Source: Thaumarchaeota archaeon UBA160 (GTDB lineage Archaea > Thermoproteota > Nitrososphaeria > Conexivisphaerales > UBA164). Taken from it: 19,826 nucleotides of DNA. The notes beneath the pieces were generated by a model. It made no database searches. It had not been told where the DNA came from and saw only the letters and a list, made by a program, of their open reading frames with translations. The position numbers were made by a program, and so were the translations under genes. The stretch is taken from positions 1-19,826 of the forward strand of contig DAXX01000053.1 in the NCBI GenBank assembly GCA_002506605.1, read 5' to 3'. This document shows, one piece after another, positions 12,778-19,826 of the stretch; position 1 is the stretch's first letter; each line of letters begins with the position of its first letter.

Positions 12778-14139
12778 ATGTTGGAAAGAAATAAAAAAGA
12801 CTTAGAAAATGTATTCAAAGCATACGACATAAGAGGTTTATATAAATTACAAATAGATGATACATTCGCAAAAAAGCTTGCCATTTCTTTTACTTACTAT
12901 TTTGGTTTAAAAAAATTAAAAATAGCTACAGCATATGACGTTAGAGAAAGTAGTAAAGCGCTTTACGATGTTATAAACGAAGAATTTCTAAGAGAAGGTC
13001 ACGAAGTTCATGCTCTTGGCTTAGTTCCCACGCCAATGTTTTATAACTATATAGCTAGATATGGAATGAATGGAGGAATAATGGTAACAGCAAGCCATAA
13101 TCCTCCAGATTGGACAGGCTTTAAGCTCTGCAAGGAAAATGCAGAAATTATTGGAGAGGGAAGCGGAATTGAAATAATTAAAAATAAATTCTTTGAAGAC
13201 ACTAAACCTGTTAAAGTCGGTGATGGTAAGCTCTTGAATATCAATGCTGAAAAAGATTATATTAATTTTTTGAAAACTCATATAAGCCCTCCCTTAAACT
13301 CTTCAGTTTGCGTAGATATAGGAAACGGTAGCACCTTTAGCATAATACCAAAAATATGTACCGCATATAACTTGGAATGCGAGCTTTTATTTCCAAATCC
13401 AGATGGCAATTTTCCAAATAGGCCCAGCGAACCGACAGATGAAACTCTAACTAAATTAAAAGAAACGGTAAAAAAGAAATCATATCCTGGAGCTGCTTTT
13501 GACGGAGATGGCGATAGATTGGTTATGGTAGATGAAGACGGCAATGTTGTTAGAGGTGATGTTTTATTTGCATTAATAGCGAAAAGTTATGAAAATTATG
13601 AAAAAAAGAATGCGATCATAGAAGTTAATTTTTCAGAGGCCGTTGAATCTTTTCTCAAAAGTCTTGGATATAAAGTTTTCATAAGCAGGGTAGGGCATTC
13701 TTTCATTACGAAAGAAATGATAAAGAACGACGCCTTAATTGGCGGAGAAATTAGCGGTCATTATTACTTTAAAGAAACCTATGGAGCTGATGATTCAATA
13801 TTTGCTTTTGTAAAAGTTCTTGAAACGATTAAAAAATTAAAAATAACTTTAAAAGATTTTATAAAGGAACTTAACTTACCCCCTTCTTCAGACGTAGTTG
13901 CTATTCCAGTTGATGATACTCTTAAAGACATTGTAATGGAAAGATTAAAAACTTATTACCAAAGTGTATCCAAAAAGATTATAGAAATTGATGGATTGAA
14001 AGTTTATTTTGACGATGGATGGGTTTTAGTGAGAAAATCTAACACGATGCCACAAATAAAAGTTAAAGCGGAAGGTTACGGCTATAGACGATTGCTTGAA
14101 CAGGCAATTAAACTCATTGATGAGTTTTCCAAATCCTAG
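12778..14139 (+). CDS. manB: Phosphomannomutase/phosphoglucomutase
   Basis: Alpha-D-phosphohexomutase that interconverts hexose-1- and hexose-6-phosphates to feed nucleotide-sugar synthesis. All four family motifs are visible in 453 residues: the phosphoserine loop TASHNPP with Ser106, the Mg-binding FDGDGDR at 241-247, the sugar-specificity loop GEISGHYYF at 323-331, and the phosphate-binding loop near 420, here RKSNTMP. The last is slightly unusual: SNTEP is the common form, with Glu replaced by Met424. GEISGH fits PMM/PGM rather than GlmM. A TATA-like AAATTTAATTT (about 12745-12755) precedes the ATG. Its 3' end overlaps the convergent cbf5 by 26 bases. Sugar preference cannot be decided. 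Confidence 0.93.
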   Translation: MLERNKKDLENVFKAYDIRGLYKLQIDDTFAKKLAISFTYYFGLKKLKIATAYDVRESSKALYDVINEEFLREGHEVHALGLVPTPMFYNYIARYGMNGGIMVTASHNPPDWTGFKLCKENAEIIGEGSGIEIIKNKFFEDTKPVKVGDGKLLNINAEKDYINFLKTHISPPLNSSVCVDIGNGSTFSIIPKICTAYNLECELLFPNPDGNFPNRPSEPTDETLTKLKETVKKKSYPGAAFDGDGDRLVMVDEDGNVVRGDVLFALIAKSYENYEKKNAIIEVNFSEAVESFLKSLGYKVFISRVGHSFITKEMIKNDALIGGEISGHYYFKETYGADDSIFAFVKVLETIKKLKITLKDFIKELNLPPSSDVVAIPVDDTLKDIVMERLKTYYQSVSKKIIEIDGLKVYFDDGWVLVRKSNTMPQIKVKAEGYGYRRLLEQAIKLIDEFSKS

Positions 14140-15109
14140 GATATGTATCTTGTTTCATTATAACTCTATCAATTTTTACAACTACGCCTTTTTGCATTGC
14201 TTCCATATCATTAAAGCTAACAAGAGTTTTTCCTATTGCAATTATTTCCCCTTTTACTGTGTATAAAGCTACCCATTCGTTAGCTTCTATGTTTGGATCG
14301 GCCCTTGAAATTCCAGGCAAAGCTAATGGTGCACCATTGCATATTGAACCAACGGCAGAGTTTTTTACAATTATAGGCTTAAGATGTTTCAAGGCTATTT
14401 CAATTGGTTTTACAACTATTCTTAATTTTGTTTCATCCTTAGACTCATTATAAGCTTTTGTGGCTTCCCATATGTCCTGTAACTTTACGAAGCCATCGCT
14501 TTCTGTATAATGAGATACCCTAGTTCTTCTTAAATCTACCATTGTTGCACCCACTCCTAGCAGTTCCCCAATATCATAAATTATTTTTCTTATATAAGTA
14601 CCAGATTCAACTAACAATCTAAGCAAATAAAATCTTTCATCGTGCTCTAAAATTTCAATTTCATAAACTTTTCTAACTCTAGTATTTCTTTTGACAGAAG
14701 ACCTAACAGGCGGTCTTTGATAGATCATTCCTTTAAACATATTTAAAACTTGAGTAACTTTTTCGCTTGGTACATTTTCGTGTATTTTCATCACGGCTAT
14801 GTATTCTTTCGGCCCAAGGAGTAACGCTGACAAGGCTTTTGTCGCTGAATTTATTGCAATGGGGAGCAATCCGCTCACACTTGGATCTAGAGTTCCGCTG
14901 TGCCCTGCTTTTTTTGTATTCAGCATCTTTTTTATCCAACTTACTACTTCAAAACTAGAATAACCTGGAGGCTTATCAACAGGGATAAACCCGTATTCAA
15001 GGTGCAGCTCTAAATTTCTTTCTTCAGGAGCTACTCCATATTTATCACTAGGTAGTTCATCGTGAAAAGGTTCCGTTTTTTCCTTTAATTGTTCAGCTAT
15101 GCTCTTCAT
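14114..15109 (-). CDS. cbf5: Cbf5 pseudouridine synthase (H/ACA RNP, tRNA psi55)
   Basis: Archaeal dyskerin homologue, the catalytic protein of H/ACA ribonucleoproteins, which isomerises uridines in rRNA and can act on tRNA U55. The 331 residues include a short archaeal N-terminal extension and FIPVDKPPGYSSFEVVSWI (41-59). The TruB motif GHSGTLDPSVSG holds the catalytic Asp75, followed by MIYQRPPVRSSVKR and LLVESGTYIRKIIYDIG. A C-terminal PUA domain occupies about 235-320 (VVKPIEIAL to VVKIDRVIM). It begins inside the end of cmk with a 17-base overlap, an arrangement related to the common archaeal cmk-rpl14e-cbf5 cluster but without rpl14e. Its 3' end runs into the convergent mutase gene. Confidence 0.97.
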   Translation of the reverse strand: MKSIAEQLKEKTEPFHDELPSDKYGVAPEERNLELHLEYGFIPVDKPPGYSSFEVVSWIKKMLNTKKAGHSGTLDPSVSGLLPIAINSATKALSALLLGPKEYIAVMKIHENVPSEKVTQVLNMFKGMIYQRPPVRSSVKRNTRVRKVYEIEILEHDERFYLLRLLVESGTYIRKIIYDIGELLGVGATMVDLRRTRVSHYTESDGFVKLQDIWEATKAYNESKDETKLRIVVKPIEIALKHLKPIIVKNSAVGSICNGAPLALPGISRADPNIEANEWVALYTVKGEIIAIGKTLVSFNDMEAMQKGVVVKIDRVIMKQDTYPRIWKTHQ

Positions 15110-15689
15110 GAGTTTTTTCGAGACCGCTTTTATAAGCTTTATAATACATAATAATGATTTCGCTAATAACTTCAGGAGACATTAATTCTGTATCTATGAC
15201 CAAATTAAATACATTATAATCCTTATCTAACTCGATGCCGTAAAGCCTTTTATAATGAAAAAAATTTTCTTTATCTCTTTCCTTTACAACTTCTAAAGCC
15301 TTTTCAAAAGGTATTTTATCTCTTTTTGAGATTCTTTTAGCTCTTGTTTGCTGATCAGCTTTTAACCAAACCTTTACATGAATGTTTCCTACTAGCCAAG
15401 GAAGGCTCCAACTAGTTACGATCATTACTTTTTTATTGATCGATTCCATTAAAAATTCATCGACTTTTTTATCAAAACTTAAATCATGCTCTCTTAGCTT
15501 TAAGAAAGATTTTCCTTCTTCAGTATCCCAGAAGTCATTCCTGTCTGTTCCTTTATAACCAAGTTTTGCAGCGTAATCTTTTAGAACATCACCCCCTATT
15601 TTCATCTCAATGTTTAGCTTTTTTGCAATAATTTCTGCAACAGTGCTTTTACCAACGCCTGCCATGCCAGATATTATAATACTAACCAT
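15093..15689 (-). CDS. cmk: Archaeal-type cytidylate kinase
   Basis: Phosphorylates CMP and dCMP with ATP. The 198-residue protein starts with the P-loop IIISGMAGVGKST (usual ISGPPGSGKTT). It continues with GGDVLKDYA (usual AGDxFR, the nucleotide-monophosphate site). The archaeal CMK C-terminal pattern is VWLKADQQTRAKRISKRD, then ERDKENFFHYKRLYGIE (about 136-153) and FNLVIDTE (about 160-167). Position directly before cbf5 is the classical archaeal location and supports the call. The ATG at 15689 comes 50 bases after the tRNA-Asn gene on the same strand, with a TATA-like TTTTTAAAATAAA between them. The protein is more divergent than typical archaeal Cmk, so another NMP kinase activity is possible. 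Confidence 0.85.
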   Translation of the reverse strand: MVSIIISGMAGVGKSTVAEIIAKKLNIEMKIGGDVLKDYAAKLGYKGTDRNDFWDTEEGKSFLKLREHDLSFDKKVDEFLMESINKKVMIVTSWSLPWLVGNIHVKVWLKADQQTRAKRISKRDKIPFEKALEVVKERDKENFFHYKRLYGIELDKDYNVFNLVIDTELMSPEVISEIIIMYYKAYKSGLEKTHEEHS

Positions 15690-15738
15690 AATAGTAGTAG
15701 GTTTTTTATTTTAAAAAGTTTATTTAAGCAGGCTTTAT

Positions 15739-15812
15739 CGCCGCCGGTCGGACTCGAACCGACGACCTGCCGGTTAACAGCCGGCCGCTCTACCAAACTG
15801 AGCTACGGCGGC
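15739..15812 (-). tRNA. trnN: tRNA-Asn (GTT)
   Basis: Read on the minus strand, the gene folds into a full 74-base cloverleaf. The acceptor GCCGCCG pairs with CGGCGGC, the D stem is GCTC/GAGC, and the anticodon stem GCCGG/CCGGC closes CTGTTAA with anticodon GTT. The T stem is GTCGG/CCGAC with loop TTCGAGT, and the discriminator is G. There is no intron and no encoded CCA. It lies upstream of cmk on the same strand. TTTTTATAC on the minus strand (about 15833-15842) is a plausible TATA box. Confidence 0.97.
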
Positions 15813-15864
15813 TCATAAAACCAAATAGCATTTTAGTATAAAAACTTTAGCTTAAAAATCCACA

Positions 15865-15883
15865 TTCTATTGTAACAATAGAA
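15865..15883. repeat. Perfect 19-base inverted repeat upstream of uspA
   Basis: TTCTATTGT-A-ACAATAGAA is a perfect 9+1+9 palindrome in the spacer between the divergent tRNA-Asn and uspA genes. A symmetric site of this length is typical of a dimeric regulator. It lies just before a second TATA-like element (CATATAATATTTTTA, about 15901-15915), so it could control a transcript starting near 15930. The regulator is unknown. Confidence 0.6.
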
Positions 15884-15963
15884 CAAAAGCTTTTTTGGCG
15901 CATATAATATTTTTATCGCTCTCTATCTTTGTTCAATTTGATCTTATTTTAGTAACGCTTTTT

Positions 15964-15978
15964 ATGTTATCATAACAT
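15964..15978. promoter_or_regulatory. Perfect 15-base inverted repeat at the uspA promoter
   Basis: ATGTTAT-C-ATAACAT is a perfect 7+1+7 palindrome immediately upstream of TTTAATAT (15978-15985), which sits about 27 bases before the uspA ATG at 16009. Its place at the edge of the predicted TATA/BRE suggests an operator. It shares the TAACA/TGTTA half-site core in part with the longer palindrome at 15865-15883. Confidence 0.55.
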
Positions 15979-16008
15979 TTAATATTCACTAATGTAATAA
16001 TATAATAG

Positions 16009-16443
16009 ATGATAAATAAAATAATAATTGGTTACGATGGTTCAGAACACGCAAAAGCAGCAATAGAATTTTTAAAAACGTTAGAGGAATTTAAAAAAGC
16101 AGAATTGCATGTCGTTACTGTCGTGGATTTTACTCAATTATACTCGTATGGAGTCGACATACCTCAATCTGTTTATGAAAGCATAAAAAAACATAATGAA
16201 GAGATGTTAAAAAATGCTGTAAACGAAATTAAAGCTGCAGGAGGAAATTCGATAGGCGTTATGCTTGAAGGCTCACCTGCTGATGCAATACTCGAATACG
16301 CCCAAAAAATAAATGCTGACATGATAGTAGTAGGTTCCCGTGGATTATCTACATTTAGAGGTTTACTTCTTGGCTCTGTATCGGCAAAGTTAGTTAGAGA
16401 AAGTAAGATACCAGTATTAGTAGTTAAAAAGCAGCAAAAGTAA
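16009..16443 (+). CDS. Universal stress protein (UspA family)
   Basis: A single-domain 144-residue Usp. It begins with IIIGYDGSEHAKAAIEF (usual ILVAxDGSExSxxAl). The ATP-binding signature G-2x-G-9x-G(S/T) is intact in VGSRGLSTFRGLLLGSVSAKLV near the C-terminus, and the protein ends with PVLVVK. Such proteins are cytoplasmic dimers that bind ATP and accumulate under stress; their exact role is often unknown. It heads a compact plus-strand group and the next start codon is only one base after its stop. Two palindromes upstream point to regulated transcription. The family call is secure, the role of this copy is not. Confidence 0.95.
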   Translation: MINKIIIGYDGSEHAKAAIEFLKTLEEFKKAELHVVTVVDFTQLYSYGVDIPQSVYESIKKHNEEMLKNAVNEIKAAGGNSIGVMLEGSPADAILEYAQKINADMIVVGSRGLSTFRGLLLGSVSAKLVRESKIPVLVVKKQQK

Positions 16444-16444
16444 A

Positions 16445-16990
16445 ATGCAAAATCAAGAAAATAAAGGATTTTTTTTAGAAGTTGATAATTGCGAATTAGG
16501 ATATTGCGTATTAAAGGGGGATATTTTAAGCAAATTAATAAAGTCGGGTCAAGGCAAAATAATTGATAAAAAAATCTATTTAAGCAAATACGAGCTCTTT
16601 TACTTGTTGCAAGAGAATCAACTACAATTGTTTGATGTAAAAGGCAATCTAATCGATCACAAAGCTTATTTTGAAAGATATAAAGCTATTCTAAATCTTA
16701 ACATGGAAAAAGTACTCGTCTACACAGAACTCAGAAAGAATGGATATATTATAGAAGATGTACAATCAAACTTTGTTGATTTTATAGCTAAATTAAACTC
16801 ATCAAAAACATATTATATAAAGATCCTCCCTGAAGGAGGAAAATATAAAATTACTGATTTGATGAATTTCGTTAAAATATCTATAAAACATAAAAAAGAA
16901 CCTATAATAGCGATAGTAGAAAGAAATGGAGAGGTAATATTTTATAAGCTGTTTCAATTAAGTGAAGAGGATATTGAAGGAAATTATTAA
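16445..16990 (+). CDS. tRNA-splicing endonuclease family protein, structural-type (non-catalytic) subunit
   Basis: 181 residues with the EndA two-domain layout. The N-terminal domain includes YLSKYELFYLLQENQLQLFD (usual LSLVEALYLLxxGxLEV). The C-terminal nuclease-fold domain runs from VLVYTELRKNGYIIED (about 90-105) through YYIKILPEG to MNFVKISIKHKKEPIIAIVERNGEVIFYKL. Compared from memory with M. jannaschii EndA, the catalytic Tyr (RLYERG) is replaced in DFIAKLN, and the catalytic His (EHSVYLV) is Ser in the SSKTYYIKI stretch. Only the Lys (150 or 151) remains. Two missing catalytic residues suggest the beta-like subunit of an alpha2-beta2 enzyme that cuts bulge-helix-bulge introns. Its catalytic partner is not in the window. 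It starts one base after uspA and overlaps the UbiA gene. Confidence 0.78.
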   Translation: MQNQENKGFFLEVDNCELGYCVLKGDILSKLIKSGQGKIIDKKIYLSKYELFYLLQENQLQLFDVKGNLIDHKAYFERYKAILNLNMEKVLVYTELRKNGYIIEDVQSNFVDFIAKLNSSKTYYIKILPEGGKYKITDLMNFVKISIKHKKEPIIAIVERNGEVIFYKLFQLSEEDIEGNY

Positions 16991-17813
16991 GCTTATTAGA
17001 ATACCAAACTGTGTTTTAAGCGGGTTTGGAGTCATTGTAGGCGCATTCTTAGAAAAGTATTATGTTTTGCCAATTTTGTTTTTGGGATTTTTGGTTGGTT
17101 TTTTTATAACAGCTTACGCAATGATAATAAACGATTATTACGATATTGAAATTGACAAAGTAAATGCGCCTGATAGGCCCCTTGTTTCAGGCAAAATTGA
17201 GATAAAAACAGCCATTATTCTATCTATTTTGCTGTTAATGGCAGGTTTATTAATAGCAGCTTTAATAAATCAATTGGCTTTAGTTGTAGCAGTTTTGTTT
17301 GCTTTAATTTCATTCTTTTACAGCTGGAGGCTAAAGAGATTTGGTCTAATAGGCAATTTTCTTGTAGCCTCTTCTATGGCTATACCATTTATATATGGAT
17401 CCATAATTTCTATGAGGTTTGGACCGCTTCCTTTTATATTAGCGGGCATCGCTTTTTTCGCAGGAACAAGTAGAGAAATTATCAAAGGCATAAGCGATGT
17501 AGAAGGTGATAAAAAGAAAGGGGTGAGAACATTAACAATTACTATGGGAGCGAAAAAAGCTTCAATCTATGCTTTTATTTTCATGCTTATAGCTATAATT
17601 CTTTCTTTCTTGCCCTTATTTTATTATAAATTTTGGTATCTTTATTTGTTTTTAATATTATTCGTAGATATTTTTATGATAAGGTACACTTATAATCTAA
17701 TAAAAGATCCTGATAGTAAGAAAGCCATATATGTAAAAAATAAGATATTATTAATGATGTTTGGCGCGCTATTTGTTTTTCTTATAAGCGGGGTAGTTGG
17801 TTATGTGGTCTGA
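16962..17813 (+). CDS. UbiA-family prenyltransferase, probable digeranylgeranylglyceryl phosphate synthase
   Basis: An integral membrane protein with about eight or nine hydrophobic segments over 283 residues. The first Asp motif NDYYDIEID (57-65) with NAPDRPLVSGKI binds the prenyl-diphosphate Mg2+. The second, SDVEGDKKKGVRTL (about 177-190), is the other metal site. These signatures and length match archaeal DGGGP synthases, which add the second geranylgeranyl chain to glycerol-1-phosphate for ether lipids. Another UbiA role, such as heme O or quinone prenylation, is possible but less likely: heme O synthase has different spacing. The start is a GTG at 16962 (TTG at 16974 is an alternative) overlapping the previous gene by 29 bases. 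It overlaps rfcL at its end. Confidence 0.85.
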   Translation: MKRILKEIIKLIRIPNCVLSGFGVIVGAFLEKYYVLPILFLGFLVGFFITAYAMIINDYYDIEIDKVNAPDRPLVSGKIEIKTAIILSILLLMAGLLIAALINQLALVVAVLFALISFFYSWRLKRFGLIGNFLVASSMAIPFIYGSIISMRFGPLPFILAGIAFFAGTSREIIKGISDVEGDKKKGVRTLTITMGAKKASIYAFIFMLIAIILSFLPLFYYKFWYLYLFLILFVDIFMIRYTYNLIKDPDSKKAIYVKNKILLMMFGALFVFLISGVVGYVV

Positions 17814-18924
17814 AAAATATAGGCCAAATTCAATATTTTATATGATAGGAAACGAAGAAGGAAGAAGCAAGATAATCGCATGGCTTAAAAACTGGAAAAA
17901 AGGATCCAAGCCTCTTTTAATAGTAGGACCTCCTGGTACCGGAAAAACTACTTCCGTAAAAGCACTTAGTCACGATTTTAACCTATTTGTTTTAGAGTTA
18001 AACGCAAGTGATATAAGAACAAAAGAAAAGCTTGAAGCTACTTTAAAAAACATAGAACCAGTAAATCTTTTTGGACAAAAAGTTATAGTTTTTCTTGATG
18101 AAATTGACGGTATGTATTCAAAAGGTGATTCAGGCGGTATAAATTTTTTACAAGAATGGATACCTGAATCAAATGTTCCTATAATAATGGCTGCAAATGA
18201 AATGAAAGATTTTATGAAAGAAATAGTAAAGATTTCTACAGTTATTGAATGGAAGAAAGTACCCAGCAGAGAAATATTTTTATGGCTAAAAAATATAGCT
18301 GAAAAAGAAAAACTTAAAATTAACGATGAACAAATAAAAAACATAATTTATGAATCATCTGGCGATATTAGGTATGCTGTGAATCAGCTTCAAGCAGCTC
18401 AGGAAAGCATAGTATTTAAAGATGTGAAATATTCTGCAGAAGAAGCTATAAAAAACGCTATGTACGCAAAAAACTTTTTTGAGGCATACCGTTATATTTC
18501 AAATTGGCAGGACGATCCAGATACAAAGGTATTAACTGTAGCGGCAACACTTTACTATAATCAGCCAATAGACTTAGATCTAAGATCGAGGTGGTTATCT
18601 GAAGCAGATCTTCTTTTGGGCAGGATCAAAAAATATCAGGAGTGGAGGATGCTAAGATATCTTAACATCTTTTTGACAGCAGCCATATATAATGTAAGGG
18701 GCAATTATAACCAATATTTAGTACCATTTACAGTTGTACAAGAAAGTTATAAAAGACAAGTTTATCGTGCTTTTATAGAAAATATAAAAGAGGAGTTACA
18801 TTTTGATTTAGGCTTTTTAGTTTCCGATATAGTGCCGCTTTATGAATTTCTTGTAAAGTTAAAAAAAATTAAAGATGATAACTTCAAAAAGATTTTAGAA
18901 GAGCAGAACAAATCAACAATATAA
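17803..18924 (+). CDS. rfcL: Replication factor C large subunit
   Basis: Clamp-loader AAA+ ATPase subunit that helps load PCNA onto primed DNA. From the ATG at 17803 it has 373 residues; the TTG at 17797 would add two. It starts MWSEKYRPNS (the RFC box), then Walker A GPPGTGKTT (about 42-50), LELNASDIRT, Walker B VIVFLDEIDGM (usual DExD/DE), and SSGDIRYAVNQLQ (sensor 2 region). LNASDIR with ISGDxR-type spacing and the degenerate arginine-finger region mark the large rather than the small subunit. It is short: archaeal RfcL usually exceeds 400 residues and ends in a charged tail with a PCNA-binding box, which I do not see. It overlaps the UbiA gene by 11 bases. Confidence 0.93.
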   Translation: MWSEKYRPNSIFYMIGNEEGRSKIIAWLKNWKKGSKPLLIVGPPGTGKTTSVKALSHDFNLFVLELNASDIRTKEKLEATLKNIEPVNLFGQKVIVFLDEIDGMYSKGDSGGINFLQEWIPESNVPIIMAANEMKDFMKEIVKISTVIEWKKVPSREIFLWLKNIAEKEKLKINDEQIKNIIYESSGDIRYAVNQLQAAQESIVFKDVKYSAEEAIKNAMYAKNFFEAYRYISNWQDDPDTKVLTVAATLYYNQPIDLDLRSRWLSEADLLLGRIKKYQEWRMLRYLNIFLTAAIYNVRGNYNQYLVPFTVVQESYKRQVYRAFIENIKEELHFDLGFLVSDIVPLYEFLVKLKKIKDDNFKKILEEQNKSTI

Positions 18925-18957
18925 AATTTTTAAAGATTAAAAGTAAAATCTAATGCC

Positions 18958-19752
18958 ATGGATTTTGAAATTTTTCAAAAGTTTAGATTAGCAATAAATT
19001 ATAAAGCATCGATAATGTTTAATAAAGATAAAACAACATTTTTTGTTGATAAAAAAATTAAAAAATGTGACTGTGAGAAAATTTCAATAAATTTAAATTT
19101 GGAAGGAAAAACTATATTAATGGACTTAGATGATACAATACTTCACAACGATTTTGCGGAAGAAATTTTTCCCGAATATCTTCAAGGCTGTAATTCTTTT
19201 AAAACTAAATTAAGCATTTTGAAAAATCACTATTTAAGACTTTCAGCTTTTTCTCCAGATGCCTTTGACTGGGAGGATCTATATTTAAAATCATCAGGTA
19301 TTAGTAATTTTCCTGAACTAAACTTTTTGCAAGAAAAATATTATGTCTGGCCGCATGCATTTAAATTTAGTGGGGCAACCAAGCTTCTAAAAAACCTCAA
19401 GAAGCTAGGGTGCAGAATATATGCTTATACTAATGGGTACTCAAAATATCAAAAAAAGCTGCTAGAAAAGTTAAAACTTAGCAAATTTTTTGATGATATA
19501 TATTCTCCAGATATCACGGGCGTGTCAAAGGTAGATTTTTTTAAAAAAATTAGCTTAAAGAGTGATGATACAGTTGTCATAGGTGATGATTATTTTTTTG
19601 ATATCGAGGTGCCATCATTTTATGGTTTTTCAACTATATGGATTTACAAATATAAAAAAGGTCCAATAGGTGCGCCATCCGCATTTCCCGATTATGCATT
19701 TTATAGCATAAATTCTTTAGTCAACTCTCTACTACAAAATCGGAAAGATTAA
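18958..19752 (+). CDS. HAD-superfamily phosphatase with N-terminal extension
   Basis: 264 residues. The HAD core starts at about 52. Motif I is LMDLDDTIL (nucleophile Asp56, acid Asp58), motif II is AYTNGY (Thr158), the motif III lysine is probably Lys191 in GVSKVDFFKK, and motif IV is VIGDDYFFDIE (Asp210/211 and 215). A helical cap (about 65-130) sits after motif I, giving a type C1, pyrimidine 5'-nucleotidase/phosphoglycolate phosphatase-like layout. The first 50 residues are not part of the core and contain a CDC dipeptide pair (Cys37, Cys39). Substrate cannot be assigned. A TATA-like AATTTTTAAAG (about 18924-18934) precedes the ATG at 18958, so it may be transcribed separately from rfcL. 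Confidence 0.85.
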   Translation: MDFEIFQKFRLAINYKASIMFNKDKTTFFVDKKIKKCDCEKISINLNLEGKTILMDLDDTILHNDFAEEIFPEYLQGCNSFKTKLSILKNHYLRLSAFSPDAFDWEDLYLKSSGISNFPELNFLQEKYYVWPHAFKFSGATKLLKNLKKLGCRIYAYTNGYSKYQKKLLEKLKLSKFFDDIYSPDITGVSKVDFFKKISLKSDDTVVIGDDYFFDIEVPSFYGFSTIWIYKYKKGPIGAPSAFPDYAFYSINSLVNSLLQNRKD

Positions 19753-19779
19753 ATATAATGCAAAATGTAGTATGTAAAA

Positions 19780-19826
19780 ATGTTCAAAAACAAGTTTGAT
19801 CTTTTAGAATATATTTCAAGGCTTCC
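19780..19826 (+). CDS. 5' fragment of an unidentified protein gene, cut by the window end
   Basis: An ATG at 19780 opens a frame reading MFKNKFDLLEYISRL to the window edge. TTAAATATAATG (about 19750-19761) lies 24-30 bases upstream, the same promoter-to-start spacing as other genes here. Fifteen residues do not allow identification. Confidence 0.45.
   Translation, partial: MFKNKFDLLEYISRL

Noticed and set aside
16962..17813. UbiA protein as heme O synthase linked to the heme genes.
   Set aside because: Motif spacing and the NAPDRPLVSGKI segment fit the archaeal lipid prenyltransferase better, and it is in a different operon from the heme genes.
1..19826. CRISPR array, defence island or prophage.
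   Set aside because: No regularly spaced direct repeats, cas genes, integrase or phage-type genes were seen. Apart from the tnpB relic the genes are housekeeping or stress functions.

Overview
The window is chromosomal DNA of a low-G+C archaeon. Archaeal markers are Cbf5 with a PUA domain, an archaeal-type cytidylate kinase next to it, a replication factor C large subunit, a UbiA-family ether-lipid prenyltransferase, a tRNA-splicing-endonuclease subunit, a tRNA-Trp gene with a bulge-helix-bulge intron, tRNAs without encoded CCA, and TATA-like elements about 25-30 bases before start codons with almost no leader. DnaK resembles (from memory) the Gram-positive/Thermoplasma-like form without the large insertion in the ATPase domain. 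hemE plus a ferrochelatase-like gene is rare in archaea and, as I recall, best known from Thermoplasmata-type acidophiles. A free-standing non-catalytic splicing endonuclease subunit does not fit Thermoplasma itself, so an ARMAN-like or other deep lineage is possible. The lineage call is inference.

Layout. 1-540: a hexapeptide-repeat acetyltransferase. 541-1158: no intact gene; it holds what looks like a decayed IS605-family tnpB 3' end (about 690-910) and a hairpin of the kind found at the right end of such elements (1085-1117). 1159-5799, minus strand: a compact heme operon in transcription order hemD-hemB-hemL-hemE-hemH-like, with 6-base gaps or small overlaps. 5908-9339, plus: grpE-dnaK-dnaJ, divergent from the heme operon. 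9379-11401, plus: hemA-hemC. Together the two heme blocks encode glutamyl-tRNA reductase through uroporphyrinogen decarboxylase without a gap (hemA, L, B, C, D, E) plus a very short ferrochelatase-like protein. The oxidation/decarboxylation steps between HemE and HemH are not in the window.

11402-11762: a possibly transcribed non-coding stretch and the intron-containing tRNA-Trp. 11851-14139, plus: Hsp20, a small acidic unknown protein, and a phosphohexomutase. 14114-15812, minus: tRNA-Asn, cmk, cbf5, with cbf5 overlapping the convergent mutase gene. 15813-16008: a regulatory region with two perfect inverted repeats. 16009-18924, plus: uspA, the splicing endonuclease structural-type subunit, the UbiA prenyltransferase and rfcL, tightly packed. 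18958-19752: a HAD phosphatase, then the first 15 codons of another gene.

Most of the window is housekeeping. The points most worth checking are the miniature ferrochelatase, the Asp-to-Ser change in the DnaK nucleotide-binding motif, the endonuclease subunit lacking two of three catalytic residues near an intron-bearing tRNA, the tnpB relic with its hairpin, and the palindromes before uspA. I did not find a clearly new multi-gene system.
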